The notes beneath the pieces are model-generated. The model had not been told where the DNA came from. It made no database searches and saw only the letters and a list, made by a program, of their open reading frames with translations. From CAYUIG01 sp964444685 (lineage in GTDB: Bacteria > Gemmatimonadota > Gemmatimonadetes > Longimicrobiales > RSA9): a stretch of DNA of 64,000 nucleotides. The stretch is from NCBI GenBank assembly GCA_964444685.1, contig CAYUIG010000010.1, positions 1 to 64,000 on the forward strand. Reading direction: 5' to 3'. The position numbers and the translations under genes were made by a program. Position 1 is the first letter of the stretch, and the number at the start of each line of letters is the position of its first letter. Of this stretch, positions 7,657-16,501 are shown one piece after another.

Positions 7657-9195
7657 GTGGCGGGGATCGCTGCCCCGGTGGTGGAGCGGCTGGGGCCGGC
7701 CGATCTCGGTCCCGCCTTCCGGGCGGCCTTTCCGGACCAGCGATTCGTCGTCGTCAGCAACCGGGAGCCGTACGAGCACGTCTGGGACGAGCGTCAGGAC
7801 GCGATCGAAGTGCGGCAGCCGGCGGGCGGCCTCATTTCCGCGCTCGATCCGCTCATGCAGGCGGTCGGCGGATACTGGATCGCATGGGGCAGCGGCGACG
7901 CCGACTCCGAGGTCGTGGACGACCGCCACCAGGTGCGACTTCCGCCCGACGATCCGAGCTACACGCTGCAGCGCCTGTGGCTCTCCGAGCCCGACATCAA
8001 CCAGTACTATTTCGGCTACGCGAACCAGTTCCTCTGGCCGCTCTGTCATCTGCGGCCGTCGCTGACACGCGTGCGCCGGCGGTACTGGGAGCGATACCGC
8101 GAGGTAAATCGCCGCTTCGCCGACGCGGCGCTCGCGGTTGCCGGCAACGAGTCCGCAGCGATCTGGTTCCAGGACTATCACCTCGCCTTGGCACCTGGGT
8201 ACGTCCGCGAGCGCGGCGGTCCCCATACACTCGCGCACTTCTGGCACATTCCGTGGCCGCCGCTCGAGATCTTCCGCGTGGCGAGTACGGGCGGCGACCT
8301 GCTGGCGGGGTTGCTCGCCAACGATCTGCTCGGATTCCACCTGCCCCTGTTCTGCGACAACTTCCTGCGCTGCGCGGAGGCGGTGCTGCACGCAGAGGTG
8401 GACTGGGATCGTCGCTCGGTCGAGTACGAAGGACACACCTGCTACGTGCGCGCGCTGCCGATCTCCGTCGATGTGGCCGCGTTCCGCGAGGCGGCTGATG
8501 TCCGCCCACAGGTGGAGCGCGTGCGCGCCCGCTATGCGCCCGAGGGCGTGCGGCTGGGAATCGGCGTCGACCGCATCGACTACTCGAAGGGGCTCGAGGA
8601 GAAGCTGGCCGCGCTGGACCAGCTGTGGGAACGGCATCCCGAGTTCCGCGAGCGCTTCACCTACCTCCAGATCGGCGTGCCGAGCCGCACCGGCATCGAT
8701 GCGTACGACTGGCTGAACGAGAAGGTGGAGCGCATGGTATGGTCGATCAACGACCGCCACGGCACCGCGAGCTGGCGGCCCGTCCACCTGCTGAAGGAGT
8801 CGCTCCCTTGGGAACGACTCGCCGTGTTCTATCGCGCGGCCGACGTCTGCATCGTGAGCTCGCTCCAGGACGGCATGAACCTGGTCGCGAAGGAGTACGT
8901 CGCGAGTCAGGGCAAGTCGGGTGGCGTGCTCATCCTGTCCAAGTTCGCGGGTGCGGCGGAGGAGCTGGACGGTTGCATCGAGGTGAACCCGTACGACGTC
9001 GAGGCGTTCGCGGACTCGATCGCCGACGCGCTGCGCATGCCGCGCGAGGAGCGCGAAGCGCGCATGCACCGCCTGTGCGCCTCGCTGCGCAGCATCTACG
9101 ACTGGCTCGCCGAAGTGTTTACGGTCTGGGGTGCGGTCGCGCGCGGCGAGCCTGCGCCGCTTTCGGCCGCGGACCGCTGGGAGCGCGCCCGCTGA
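7657..9195 (+). CDS. Trehalose-6-phosphate synthase-like glycosyltransferase (GT20)
   Basis: The 512-residue GT20 enzyme probably transfers glucose from a nucleotide sugar to glucose-6-phosphate. Recognisable motifs are VVSNREPY, QPAGGL, WFQDYHLAL, HIPWPPLEIFR, NDLLGFHLP, VDRIDYSKGL (donor-phosphate Arg/Lys) and LQDGMNLVAKEYV (Asp/Glu that hold the sugar). The REPY version of the N-terminal motif differs from the LSNRLPV of classic OtsA, so a glucosylglycerol-phosphate synthase or related GT20 activity cannot be excluded. No OtsB phosphatase domain or gene is nearby. Start is a GTG two bases after the YtxH-like stop. Confidence 0.85.
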   Translation: MAGIAAPVVERLGPADLGPAFRAAFPDQRFVVVSNREPYEHVWDERQDAIEVRQPAGGLISALDPLMQAVGGYWIAWGSGDADSEVVDDRHQVRLPPDDPSYTLQRLWLSEPDINQYYFGYANQFLWPLCHLRPSLTRVRRRYWERYREVNRRFADAALAVAGNESAAIWFQDYHLALAPGYVRERGGPHTLAHFWHIPWPPLEIFRVASTGGDLLAGLLANDLLGFHLPLFCDNFLRCAEAVLHAEVDWDRRSVEYEGHTCYVRALPISVDVAAFREAADVRPQVERVRARYAPEGVRLGIGVDRIDYSKGLEEKLAALDQLWERHPEFRERFTYLQIGVPSRTGIDAYDWLNEKVERMVWSINDRHGTASWRPVHLLKESLPWERLAVFYRAADVCIVSSLQDGMNLVAKEYVASQGKSGGVLILSKFAGAAEELDGCIEVNPYDVEAFADSIADALRMPREEREARMHRLCASLRSIYDWLAEVFTVWGAVARGEPAPLSAADRWERAR

Positions 9196-9217
9196 TCCCT
9201 CACAACAGAACGATGCG

Positions 9218-10522
9218 ATGACGCCGGCCCGGCTGATCCGCCGCAAGCGCGATGGCGGTGTGCTCGACCCCGCGGACATGCGTGCACTCATGCAGGCGTA
9301 CGCCGCGGGCGACGTCGCCGACTACCAGATGGCGGCGTTTCTCATGGCCGTCTACTACCAGGGCCTCGACGCTGCAGAGCTGGATGCGCTCGTCGACGTG
9401 ATGCTCCGCTCGGGCGAGGTGCTGGATCTCTCGGACCTCCCGGGCCGCAAGGTCGACAAGCACTCGACCGGTGGCGTCGGCGACAAGGTGTCGATCCTGC
9501 TCGCCCCGCTCGTCGCATCGCTCGGCGTGATCGTGCCGATGATGAGCGGCCGCGGCCTCGGCCACAGCGGCGGCACCGTGGACAAGCTGGAGTCGATTCC
9601 GGGCTTCCGCATGGATCACACACCGGCCGAGGCACGCGCGCAGCTCGAGCGCATCGGCTGCGTGATGACACGCCAGACCGAGCACATCGCCCCACTCGAC
9701 CGGCGGCTGTACGCGCTGCGCGACGTGACCGCCACGGTGGAATCGATCCCGCTCATCTCGTCCAGCATCATGAGCAAGAAGCTGGCGGAGGGGATCGACG
9801 GGCTGGTGCTCGACGTGAAGGTCGGTAACGGCGCGTTCATCCCCGAACCGGATCGCGCGCGCGAGCTGGCGCGCACGATGATCGGGATCGGGCGGGCGCG
9901 CGGCTGTGAAGTCGTCGCATTGCTCACGGCGATGGATCGGCCGCTCGGTCACGCGGTGGGCAACGCGCTGGAGGTCGAGGAGTCGATCGCGGCGTTGCGC
10001 GGCGAGGGTCCGGCCGATCTGATGGAGGTGACATACGCGCTCGCAGCAGAGATGCTCGTGCTGGGCGGGCGCGCGGGCGATCTCGACGAAGCACGCCGTG
10101 ATGCGGAGGCCGCCGTCGCGGACGGACGTGCGCTCGACCGGTTGCGGGTGCTCATCGAGGCGCAGGGTGGCAATCCGTTCGTCGTCGATGATCCCGCCGT
10201 GCTGCCGCAGCCGCCCGTCGAGGTCGTAGTCACCGCGGAGCGCGATGGTGTGGTCGCGTCGATGGATGTGCGTGCAATCGGCGATGCGGCCGTTGCGCTG
10301 GGTGCGGGCCGGCGGCGCGTCGAAGATGCGATCGACCCTGCGGTCGGCTTTCACATCACGGCCAAGCCCGGTCAGACGCTCGTGCGCGGGGAACCGTGGG
10401 CCACGGTGTACGCGCGCGATGATGCTTCAGTGGAAACGGCGCGGCGTGCGCTGGCTGCCGCCGTCCGGATCGGCGACGCGGTGGAGCCCGTGCTGCCGCT
10501 GATCTTCGAGCGCGTGGTCTAG
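9218..10522 (+). CDS. Thymidine / pyrimidine-nucleoside phosphorylase
   Basis: The 434-residue enzyme phosphorolyses thymidine or uridine to base plus (deoxy)ribose-1-phosphate for salvage. The phosphate-binding signature KHSTGGVGDKVS is intact, as are SGRGLGHSGGT, the pyrimidine-contacting LYALRDVTATVES and SSSIMSKK, and DVKVGNGAF. The C-terminal PYNP domain (GFHITAKPGQTLVRG) is complete. Length matches both DeoA and Pdp, which cannot be told apart here, so no symbol is given. The ATG at 9218 is chosen because family sequence (RLIRRKRDGG) starts immediately. It converges with PBP1A, with one base between stops. Confidence 0.92.
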   Translation: MTPARLIRRKRDGGVLDPADMRALMQAYAAGDVADYQMAAFLMAVYYQGLDAAELDALVDVMLRSGEVLDLSDLPGRKVDKHSTGGVGDKVSILLAPLVASLGVIVPMMSGRGLGHSGGTVDKLESIPGFRMDHTPAEARAQLERIGCVMTRQTEHIAPLDRRLYALRDVTATVESIPLISSSIMSKKLAEGIDGLVLDVKVGNGAFIPEPDRARELARTMIGIGRARGCEVVALLTAMDRPLGHAVGNALEVEESIAALRGEGPADLMEVTYALAAEMLVLGGRAGDLDEARRDAEAAVADGRALDRLRVLIEAQGGNPFVVDDPAVLPQPPVEVVVTAERDGVVASMDVRAIGDAAVALGAGRRRVEDAIDPAVGFHITAKPGQTLVRGEPWATVYARDDASVETARRALAAAVRIGDAVEPVLPLIFERVV

Positions 10523-10523
10523 G

Positions 10524-12767
10524 TCAGAATCGCCGTCGCCGCGGACGGAGCGAGTCCGCGTCGATCGTGTCGCCGGGGAGGCGGCGCAGCGGCTGGCCGA
10601 ACAGCCCGCCGCGCGGCTCGCACGTATCGGTCGGCTCCGTGCCTGGGATGAAGTACTCCTGGTACGTGTCCTCGGAGCACCAGAAGGCCGCCAGCTTCCC
10701 TGTCTGCCTGTCGATCTCGCGCGTGGTGATGCCCTCCGGCCACGTCCACGGCTCCGGAATGTCGATGGTCGCGCTGTCGGCATAGTACACCGAGCGGAAG
10801 AAGCCCCCGACCACCGGCGCCGCGTACGTGCCGCCCGTGGCGCGCGGCACGATGCGCTGCGGCATGTCGAAGCCGAACCACGCGGCTGCGAGCAGGTTGG
10901 GCGTGAAGCCGACGAACCACACGTTGGTGGCATCGTTCGTCGTGCCCGTCTTGCCCGCTGCGGGTACTTCGTACGGCAGGTTGCCGTAGGCGGGCGAACG
11001 CACGTTGTAGCCGGTGCCGTTGTCCACCACCGTGCGCAGCATGTCGCGCACGATCGCCGCAACCATCGGGTCGAGAACCTGCTCCGTATCCGGATTCGTC
11101 TGCCAGAGCACGCGGCCATCCGCATCCTCCACGCGCTGGATCGGCCGCGCATGCGCGAGCGTGCCCTCGGTCGCGAACGCCGAGTACGACTCGGCCATCT
11201 CCAGCGGGATCACCGACGCCGCACCGATGGAGGTGGAAGGGTAGGGTGGCACTTCCGTGCTGATGCCGAGCCGCTGCGCCGTGCGCACCACCGTCCCAAG
11301 ACCGACCTCGAGGCCGAGCTGCACCGCGACCGTGTTCACCGAATGCTTGAGCGCATCACGGAGCGTCAGTGGTCCACGGAACTCCGGGTCATAGTTGCGC
11401 GGTGAGTAGACGCTGCCATCCGGCTGCTCCAGCATGAGCGGCGCGTCGTAGATCACGTGCGACGCGGGGATCCCACTCTCGATCGCCGCCGCGTACACGA
11501 ACGGCTTGAACGTCGAGCCCGCCTGACGGATCGCCTGCGTGGCGCGGTTGAACTGCGACGCGCGGAAGTCCCGGCCGCCGATCAGTGCCCGCACCTCTCC
11601 GGTCTGCGGAGACATCGCGATGAACATCCCCTGGATGTACGAGCTCTGATTGCCGTCGCGATCCTTCGATTCCATTGCCTCCGCGTACGTGGGAGCGCGG
11701 TACCCGGGCGCACGCTCGATCGCGGCCCAGCCGGAGTCCATCGCGGCCTGCGCGGCCGCCTGCATCTCGAGGTCGAGCGTCGTGATGACGCGCAGCCCCT
11801 TGCTGTACAGGTCCGCGCCGAATCGGTCGTCGAGCATCCCGCGCACCCACTCGACGAAGTAGGGCGCCACGTCGGCGTGCCCGTACTGCTGCGGCTCCGT
11901 CGGGATCGGCGCCTGCTTCCACTGCTCTGCATCCTCGTCGGTCAGGTAGCCCTGATCCGCCATCAGATCGAGCACGAGGTTGCGGCGACTGCGGGCAAGC
12001 TCCGGATTCCGGAACGGGCTGAACGTCGTCGGACGGTTGATCACCGCTGCGAGCAGCGCGGCCTCGGCCGGATTGATGCGCACCGCAGGCTTGCCGAAGT
12101 AGTGCTGCGCCGCGGTCTCGATGCCGTACCAGGCGCGGTCGGAGTAGTTCACCTGGTTGATGTACGCCTCGAGGATCCGCTCCTTCGGGTACACCTGCTC
12201 GAGCTCGCGCGCGACCTTCGCTTCCTTCAGCTTCCGGCTGATCACCTGCTCGTAGCCGATCTCCTCCGTGAACATGTTGCGCGCGAGCTGCTGCGTGATC
12301 GTGCTCCCGCCGCCCGTGATCCGTCCGCTCAGCAGGTTGCGCAGGTTGGCCGTGATGAGCCGCCGGAAATCGAAGCCGTTGTGCTCGAAGAACCGCTTGT
12401 CCTCGACCGCGACGAACGCCTGTGGTACGTACGGCGGCAGCTCCTCGATGCGCACCGGCGTGCGTCGCTCGCGGAACAGCTCGGCGATGAGCTGGCCATT
12501 GCGGTCGAGGATCTTCGTCGCCTGCATCGGCTCCCACACGTAGATCTGCGCGATCGATGGGCAGTCCCGGCACACGACCCGCCACGCCCCGATGAACAGT
12601 CCGACGGCGAAGGAGAAGAGGGCGAGCAGCGTGAGTGCGGACCCCATCAGGAGCCGCGGCCGCGCTCTCAGCCATGCGATGCCCGCGCGCGCACGGCCCC
12701 CGACCGCACGTCCAACGTTGCGGGTTCGTTCCGAGGCGCGTCGGTTCGGCCGGCTCCGTTCAGCCAT
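10524..12767 (-). CDS. Penicillin-binding protein 1A (bifunctional transglycosylase/transpeptidase)
   Basis: This class A PBP of 747 residues polymerises and cross-links peptidoglycan outside the inner membrane. One N-terminal anchor (about 39-63) is followed by a GT51 domain with catalytic Glu122 in VEDKRFFEHNG and GGSTITQQLARN. The transpeptidase domain has SxxK at Ser418-Lys421 (GSTFKP), SVN at 476-478 and KTGT at 606-609. A short C-terminal tail is rich in Arg. All key residues are present. The start lies inside the 3' end of the upstream inositol-phosphatase-like gene (8-base overlap), indicating cotranscription. Two Cys after the anchor (CRDC, 66-69) are unusual. Confidence 0.95.
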   Translation of the reverse strand: MAERSRPNRRASERTRNVGRAVGGRARAGIAWLRARPRLLMGSALTLLALFSFAVGLFIGAWRVVCRDCPSIAQIYVWEPMQATKILDRNGQLIAELFRERRTPVRIEELPPYVPQAFVAVEDKRFFEHNGFDFRRLITANLRNLLSGRITGGGSTITQQLARNMFTEEIGYEQVISRKLKEAKVARELEQVYPKERILEAYINQVNYSDRAWYGIETAAQHYFGKPAVRINPAEAALLAAVINRPTTFSPFRNPELARSRRNLVLDLMADQGYLTDEDAEQWKQAPIPTEPQQYGHADVAPYFVEWVRGMLDDRFGADLYSKGLRVITTLDLEMQAAAQAAMDSGWAAIERAPGYRAPTYAEAMESKDRDGNQSSYIQGMFIAMSPQTGEVRALIGGRDFRASQFNRATQAIRQAGSTFKPFVYAAAIESGIPASHVIYDAPLMLEQPDGSVYSPRNYDPEFRGPLTLRDALKHSVNTVAVQLGLEVGLGTVVRTAQRLGISTEVPPYPSTSIGAASVIPLEMAESYSAFATEGTLAHARPIQRVEDADGRVLWQTNPDTEQVLDPMVAAIVRDMLRTVVDNGTGYNVRSPAYGNLPYEVPAAGKTGTTNDATNVWFVGFTPNLLAAAWFGFDMPQRIVPRATGGTYAAPVVGGFFRSVYYADSATIDIPEPWTWPEGITTREIDRQTGKLAAFWCSEDTYQEYFIPGTEPTDTCEPRGGLFGQPLRRLPGDTIDADSLRPRRRRF

Positions 12768-13572
12768 GGGTCGGCGTGTCCTCCAGCAGAGCGTCCAGCA
12801 GGATCGGATGGATCATGGGATTGCCCGCCACGATCGGGCCATCACCTTCGACGTCGTACACTCCACGCAGCCGCGAGATCGTCCCGCCCGCCTCCTGAAG
12901 AATCAGCGCGCCGGCCGCCGCGTCCCAGGGTGCGAGCCACAGCTCCCAGAAGCCGTCGAACCAGCCGGTCGCGAGATGGCACAGGTCGAGCGCGGCCGAA
13001 CTCGCCCGCCGGATCCCGGCACTGCGATGCAGCACGCGTGTGAACTGCTGGAGATACTCCGGCAACAGCTCGCGCGTCTTGAACGGGAATCCGGTGGCGA
13101 TCAGCGCATGCTTCATCTCACCGATGCCCGAGACGTGGATCCGTTCGCCGTCGAGGTATGCCCCCTCGCCCCGCGTTGCGGTCCACTTCTGTCCGGTCGC
13201 ACCCGATACGACGGCTGCCGCCACGAGTTCCCCGTCCACTGCCACGGCGATCGATGCGGCATACGCAGGATAGCCGTGCAGATAGTTCGTGGTTCCATCC
13301 AGCGGATCGACGAGCCAGAGCGGCTGCGTGGGCCGCCGTGCGGCCGCCGCGGAACCCTCCTCCGCCAGAATGTCGTGGTCGGGGAACGACGACCGGATGC
13401 GTGCGACGATGCGCGCCTCCGCTGCGCGGTCGACCTCCGTCACGAAGTCCGCCGCACCCTTCTCGGCCCAGGATCCCACGGGAACACGGCCCAGGTGCGC
13501 CCGCTGCACCGCCGCACCTTCCTCCGCCGCCTCGAGGGCGACCCTCAACAGTTCCCGTTGCTCCGTCTTCAC
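12760..13572 (-). CDS. Inositol monophosphatase family protein
   Basis: The 270-residue metal-dependent sugar-phosphatase fold shows the family signatures DPLDGTTNYLHG (metal-binding Asp and nucleophile-activating Thr) and WDAAAGALILQEAGG near the C terminus, with an upstream Glu in EEGS. Such proteins (SuhB, CysQ, histidinol-phosphatase HisN) share this fold and differ in substrate, so inositol-1-phosphate, histidinol phosphate or an NADP/3'-phosphonucleotide are all possible. The start is a GTG at 13572. A TAAGAT hexamer about nine bases upstream could be a -10 box giving a very short leader. PBP1A follows with an 8-base overlap. Confidence 0.85.
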   Translation of the reverse strand: MKTEQRELLRVALEAAEEGAAVQRAHLGRVPVGSWAEKGAADFVTEVDRAAEARIVARIRSSFPDHDILAEEGSAAAARRPTQPLWLVDPLDGTTNYLHGYPAYAASIAVAVDGELVAAAVVSGATGQKWTATRGEGAYLDGERIHVSGIGEMKHALIATGFPFKTRELLPEYLQQFTRVLHRSAGIRRASSAALDLCHLATGWFDGFWELWLAPWDAAAGALILQEAGGTISRLRGVYDVEGDGPIVAGNPMIHPILLDALLEDTPTHG

Positions 13573-13682
13573 CGGGCGGTAATCTTATCTCCGCAACGCT
13601 GCCGGTCCAGCCGCTCGTGGCGGCGGCAGGCAACTTGCGCCCCGGCGGGCAGCGATTCGTTCCCTCCAACCGGGAGGCACGC

Positions 13683-13937
13683 ATGCCGGACAGCAACGGC
13701 GACGTCCTCGTCCAGGTATGTATCGAGTGCGGCCGCGAGTACACGTTCGAAGAGGAGCCGCCGGACGACCTCGTCTGCGATCGCTGCGGCAACACCGTGT
13801 TCCGTTCGTTCCATTCCTCGGACGGGATGGACGAGGTCGAGCGCGACTTCGACGAATCGACCGCGCGCGACCTCCGGCCCGATGATCCCGAGGGCGATGT
13901 GACACGCGGAGACCTGCACGACCTCGAACGCTTCTGA
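13683..13937 (+). CDS. Small zinc-ribbon protein of unknown function
   Basis: This 84-residue acidic protein has two CxxC knuckles, CIECGREY and CDRCGNTVF, about 20 residues apart, forming a likely zinc ribbon at 12-40. An Asp/Glu-rich tail follows. The ATG follows GGGAGG by five bases, which decides the start inside a longer open frame. Its stop is one base before the dapA ATG, so it is the first gene of the lysine operon. I do not recognise a named family and its role is unknown; the ribbon could bind nucleic acid or protein. Confidence 0.75.
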   Translation: MPDSNGDVLVQVCIECGREYTFEEEPPDDLVCDRCGNTVFRSFHSSDGMDEVERDFDESTARDLRPDDPEGDVTRGDLHDLERF

Positions 13938-13938
13938 A

Positions 13939-14829
13939 ATGGCGAATCCCCGCTTCGATGGTTCCGGTGTAGCCCTCGTCACCCCGTTCGACGCTCGCGG
14001 GGTGAACGAAGCCGCACTGCGCGCACTCGTGCGGTTCCACCACGACGGCGGGACCGATGCACTGATCGTATGCGGCTCCACAGGCGAGGCTGCTACAATG
14101 TCGGCCGAGGAGCAGGGACGCGCCACGGCCATCGTCATCGATGAGAACCGCGGCCGGCTGCCCGTGATCGTCGGCTGCGGCGGCAGCGACACTGCCGCCG
14201 TCTGCCGCCTCGCCGAACAGGCCGCACGCGCCGGTGCCGATGCCGTGCTCGTGAGCGGGCCACCGTACAACAAGCCGCCGCAGCGTGGACTGATCGAGCA
14301 CTTCCAGGCCGTCCTGAGCGCAGGCGACCTGCCGCTCATCGTCTACAACGTGCCCGGCCGCTCCGCGGTCAACATCCTGCCCGCCACCATTGCCGAGCTG
14401 GCGGATGACGAACGCGTAATCGGGGTGAAGGAGGCCTGCGGCGACATCTCGCAGGTCGCGGAGCTCGCCCGCCTCGTCGGTGATCGACTCGCCATATGGA
14501 GCGGCAACGACGACCAGATCGTCCCGATCATGGCACTCGGCGGGCGCGGCGTCATCAGCGTGCTCGCGAACGTCGCACCTGCCGATACCAGCCGCATGGC
14601 GCACGCGTTCCTCGACGGCAAGCTGGCTGAGGCGCGCGACCTCCAGCTGCGCTATCTGCCGCTGGTCGCGGCGCTCTTTGCCGAGCCCAATCCCATTCCG
14701 GTAAAGACGGCCGTAGGCTGGCTTGGATTCGATGTCGGACCGCTGCGTCTGCCGCTCGTGGCCGCGGACCCCGCTCGCCGCGAAGCACTCGTGCGCGAGC
14801 TCGAAGCCCTGGGCATCCGTCCCGCGTGA
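13939..14829 (+). CDS. dapA: 4-hydroxy-tetrahydrodipicolinate synthase
   Basis: DapA condenses pyruvate with aspartate semialdehyde, the first committed step to diaminopimelate and lysine. The 296 residues carry the class I aldolase barrel, with CGSTGEA near 45-51, catalytic Tyr136 and carboxylate-binding Arg141 in VYNVPGR, and Schiff-base Lys164 in GVKEACGD. All residues that distinguish true DapA from its relatives are present, in contrast to the second family member at 19422. It starts one base after the zinc-ribbon stop and overlaps dapB as GTGA, giving a tight dap operon. Confidence 0.96.
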   Translation: MANPRFDGSGVALVTPFDARGVNEAALRALVRFHHDGGTDALIVCGSTGEAATMSAEEQGRATAIVIDENRGRLPVIVGCGGSDTAAVCRLAEQAARAGADAVLVSGPPYNKPPQRGLIEHFQAVLSAGDLPLIVYNVPGRSAVNILPATIAELADDERVIGVKEACGDISQVAELARLVGDRLAIWSGNDDQIVPIMALGGRGVISVLANVAPADTSRMAHAFLDGKLAEARDLQLRYLPLVAALFAEPNPIPVKTAVGWLGFDVGPLRLPLVAADPARREALVRELEALGIRPA

Positions 14830-15620
14830 GTTCGTCTCCCGTAATTCGCGTGGCCGTCAGCGGCCTGGGCGGCCGCATGGGTCGCGCCGCCCTCGCGGAA
14901 GCCGCTGGCTTCGACGACATCCGCATCGTCGGTGGCTTCGGCCGCGCGGCCGGCGTCGGCCCCGACGATGTACCCGTGCTGCCTCCCGCCCGAGCACCCG
15001 AGCTGATCGCGGATGTCGATGTCGTGCTCGACGTGTCGTCACCCTCCGCGCTCGCCGCATTGCTCGATTCCGGCGAGCGCGCCCTCGAAGGCCGCGCCCT
15101 CATCGTCGGCACGACCGGCCTCGACGCCGAGACCGAAGCACGCCTGCACGCGCTGTCCGACCGAGCGGCGATCCTCCTCGCGTCCAACTTCAGTCTCGGC
15201 ATCAGCCTGCTCGAGGCACTCGTAGCGCGTGCGGCCGACATTCTGTCCGCCGAATCATTCGACATCGAGATCGTCGAGACGCACCACGGCGGGAAAGCCG
15301 ACGCACCGAGCGGAACCGCGTTGACGCTCGGCCGCGCCGCCGCTGCCGCACGCGGCAAGGACCTGGACGAGGTCCGCACCGACGGACGCAGCGGCGCGAT
15401 CGGGCCGCGCCCCGCCGGCCAGATCGGCTTCCATGCCCTGCGCGGTGGCGCCGTCCCAGGCGAGCACCGCATCCATTTCCTCGGCCGCCGCGAACGCATC
15501 GAGCTGGCTCACCAGGCCCTCGACCGCGCCGTGTTCGCCGAGGGCGCGATTCGCGCCGTCCGCTGGATCGCCGCCCGCCCGCCCGGGCACTACACCATGC
15601 ACGACGTGCTCGGCCTGTGA
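14826..15620 (+). CDS. dapB: 4-hydroxy-tetrahydrodipicolinate reductase
   Basis: DapB reduces the DapA product to tetrahydrodipicolinate using NAD(P)H. The 264-residue protein has the nucleotide-binding GLGGRMG near the N terminus, VGTTGL, ASNFSLGI, and the substrate-site signature ETHHGGKADAPSGTA with its conserved His and Lys. Length is typical. The GTG start overlaps the dapA stop in GTGA, and its own stop TGA overlaps a possible GTG of the next gene in the same way, so translation of the three dap genes is probably coupled. Confidence 0.95.
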   Translation: MSSSPVIRVAVSGLGGRMGRAALAEAAGFDDIRIVGGFGRAAGVGPDDVPVLPPARAPELIADVDVVLDVSSPSALAALLDSGERALEGRALIVGTTGLDAETEARLHALSDRAAILLASNFSLGISLLEALVARAADILSAESFDIEIVETHHGGKADAPSGTALTLGRAAAAARGKDLDEVRTDGRSGAIGPRPAGQIGFHALRGGAVPGEHRIHFLGRRERIELAHQALDRAVFAEGAIRAVRWIAARPPGHYTMHDVLGL

Positions 15621-15634
15621 ACGACGGCGGCGCC

Positions 15635-16351
15635 ATGGATTACCAGCAGATCCGCGACTTGATCGCGAACGCCCACAAGCGCACGCCCGTCCTCGCGTTC
15701 GTCCGGCATGACGGTCCGCTCGAGGTCGACGAAGCTTCGGCCGAGCCGATGGTCTTCCCCATGGCCGCCGGCAGCACCCTGCTCGTCGGCGACTGGGAGG
15801 CCATCGCGCCTATCCTCGAGGCCAACCAGGCGCGCATCCGCTACTCGCACATCGAGAACGATCGCCGACACTCCGCGATCCCGCTCCTCGATCTCAAGGC
15901 CGTCAACGCCCGCATCGAGCCCGGCGCAGTGATCCGCGATCTGGTGAGCATCGGCGATCGCGTCATCGTCATGATGGGCGCCGTCATCAACATCGGCGCG
16001 GTGATCGGCGCCGGCACCATGATCGACATGAACGCTGTCGTTGGCGCACGTGCGATCGTCGGTGAGGATTGCCATATCGGCGCCGGCGCCGTGCTCGCCG
16101 GCGTTCTCGAACCACCCAGTGCATCGCCAGTCACGATCGAGGACCGCGTACTCGTCGGTGCCAACGCCGTCGTGCTCGAGGGCTGCCGCGTCGGTGCTGG
16201 CAGCGTCGTTGCCGCTGGCGCCGTCATCACCGAGGATGTCCCCGCGAGTGTCGTCGTTGCCGGCCAGCCCGCACGCGTCATCAAGGAAGTCGACGCGCGC
16301 ACACGTGACAAGACCAGCCTGCTCAAGGAGCTTCGCCGTTTAAACGACTGA
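15635..16351 (+). CDS. dapH: Tetrahydrodipicolinate N-acetyltransferase
   Basis: This left-handed beta-helix acyltransferase acetylates tetrahydrodipicolinate, the third step of the acetylase branch to diaminopimelate. The 238-residue sequence follows Bacillus-type DapH closely (recalled): IENDRRHSAIPLLDLK, ARIEPGAVIRD, NIGAVIGAGTMIDMN, CHIGAGAVLAGVLEPPS and VVAGQPARVIK, with many hexapeptide turns. This implies the organism uses N-acetyl rather than N-succinyl intermediates. ATG 15635 aligns with the family N terminus; a GTG six codons earlier (15617) overlaps the dapB stop as GTGA and may be used instead. Confidence 0.93.
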   Translation: MDYQQIRDLIANAHKRTPVLAFVRHDGPLEVDEASAEPMVFPMAAGSTLLVGDWEAIAPILEANQARIRYSHIENDRRHSAIPLLDLKAVNARIEPGAVIRDLVSIGDRVIVMMGAVINIGAVIGAGTMIDMNAVVGARAIVGEDCHIGAGAVLAGVLEPPSASPVTIEDRVLVGANAVVLEGCRVGAGSVVAAGAVITEDVPASVVVAGQPARVIKEVDARTRDKTSLLKELRRLND

Positions 16352-16367
16352 CCTCCCGCAACTTTCG

Positions 16368-16411
16368 CGAAATTTTTTCCGCCCCCCATCCCACCCCCCT
16401 CCTCCGACAAA
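16368..16411. other. Pyrimidine-rich tract flanking the left end of the IS1595-like element
   Basis: On the plus strand this reads as a T run followed by C-rich blocks (gccccccatcccacccccc). The minus strand therefore carries several G runs able to form a G-quadruplex. It ends directly at the left inverted repeat. The opposite end has a mirror-image G-rich tract at 17514-17577. No gene is seen here between dapH and the element. Confidence 0.6.
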
Positions 16412-16444
16412 CCCATCCAATGATGTTCGCGGGAATTGTTGGTC
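16412..16444 (+). repeat. Left terminal inverted repeat of the IS1595-type element
   Basis: This is a 33-base arm that pairs with 17481-17513 with only two mismatches (A/T at base 4 and T/G at base 25). It ends 57 bases before the first possible start codon of the transposase-like ORF. Confidence 0.85.
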
Positions 16445-16501
16445 GAGTAGACTGTCTCATCCCGCCATGGAAGTGCCCCGCGATGTAGTGAAGCTTCGAT
16501 C

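Noticed and set aside
13600..13940. Lysine riboswitch before the dap operon
   Set aside because: The gap before the zinc-ribbon gene is about 110 bases and GC-rich with no recognisable conserved core.
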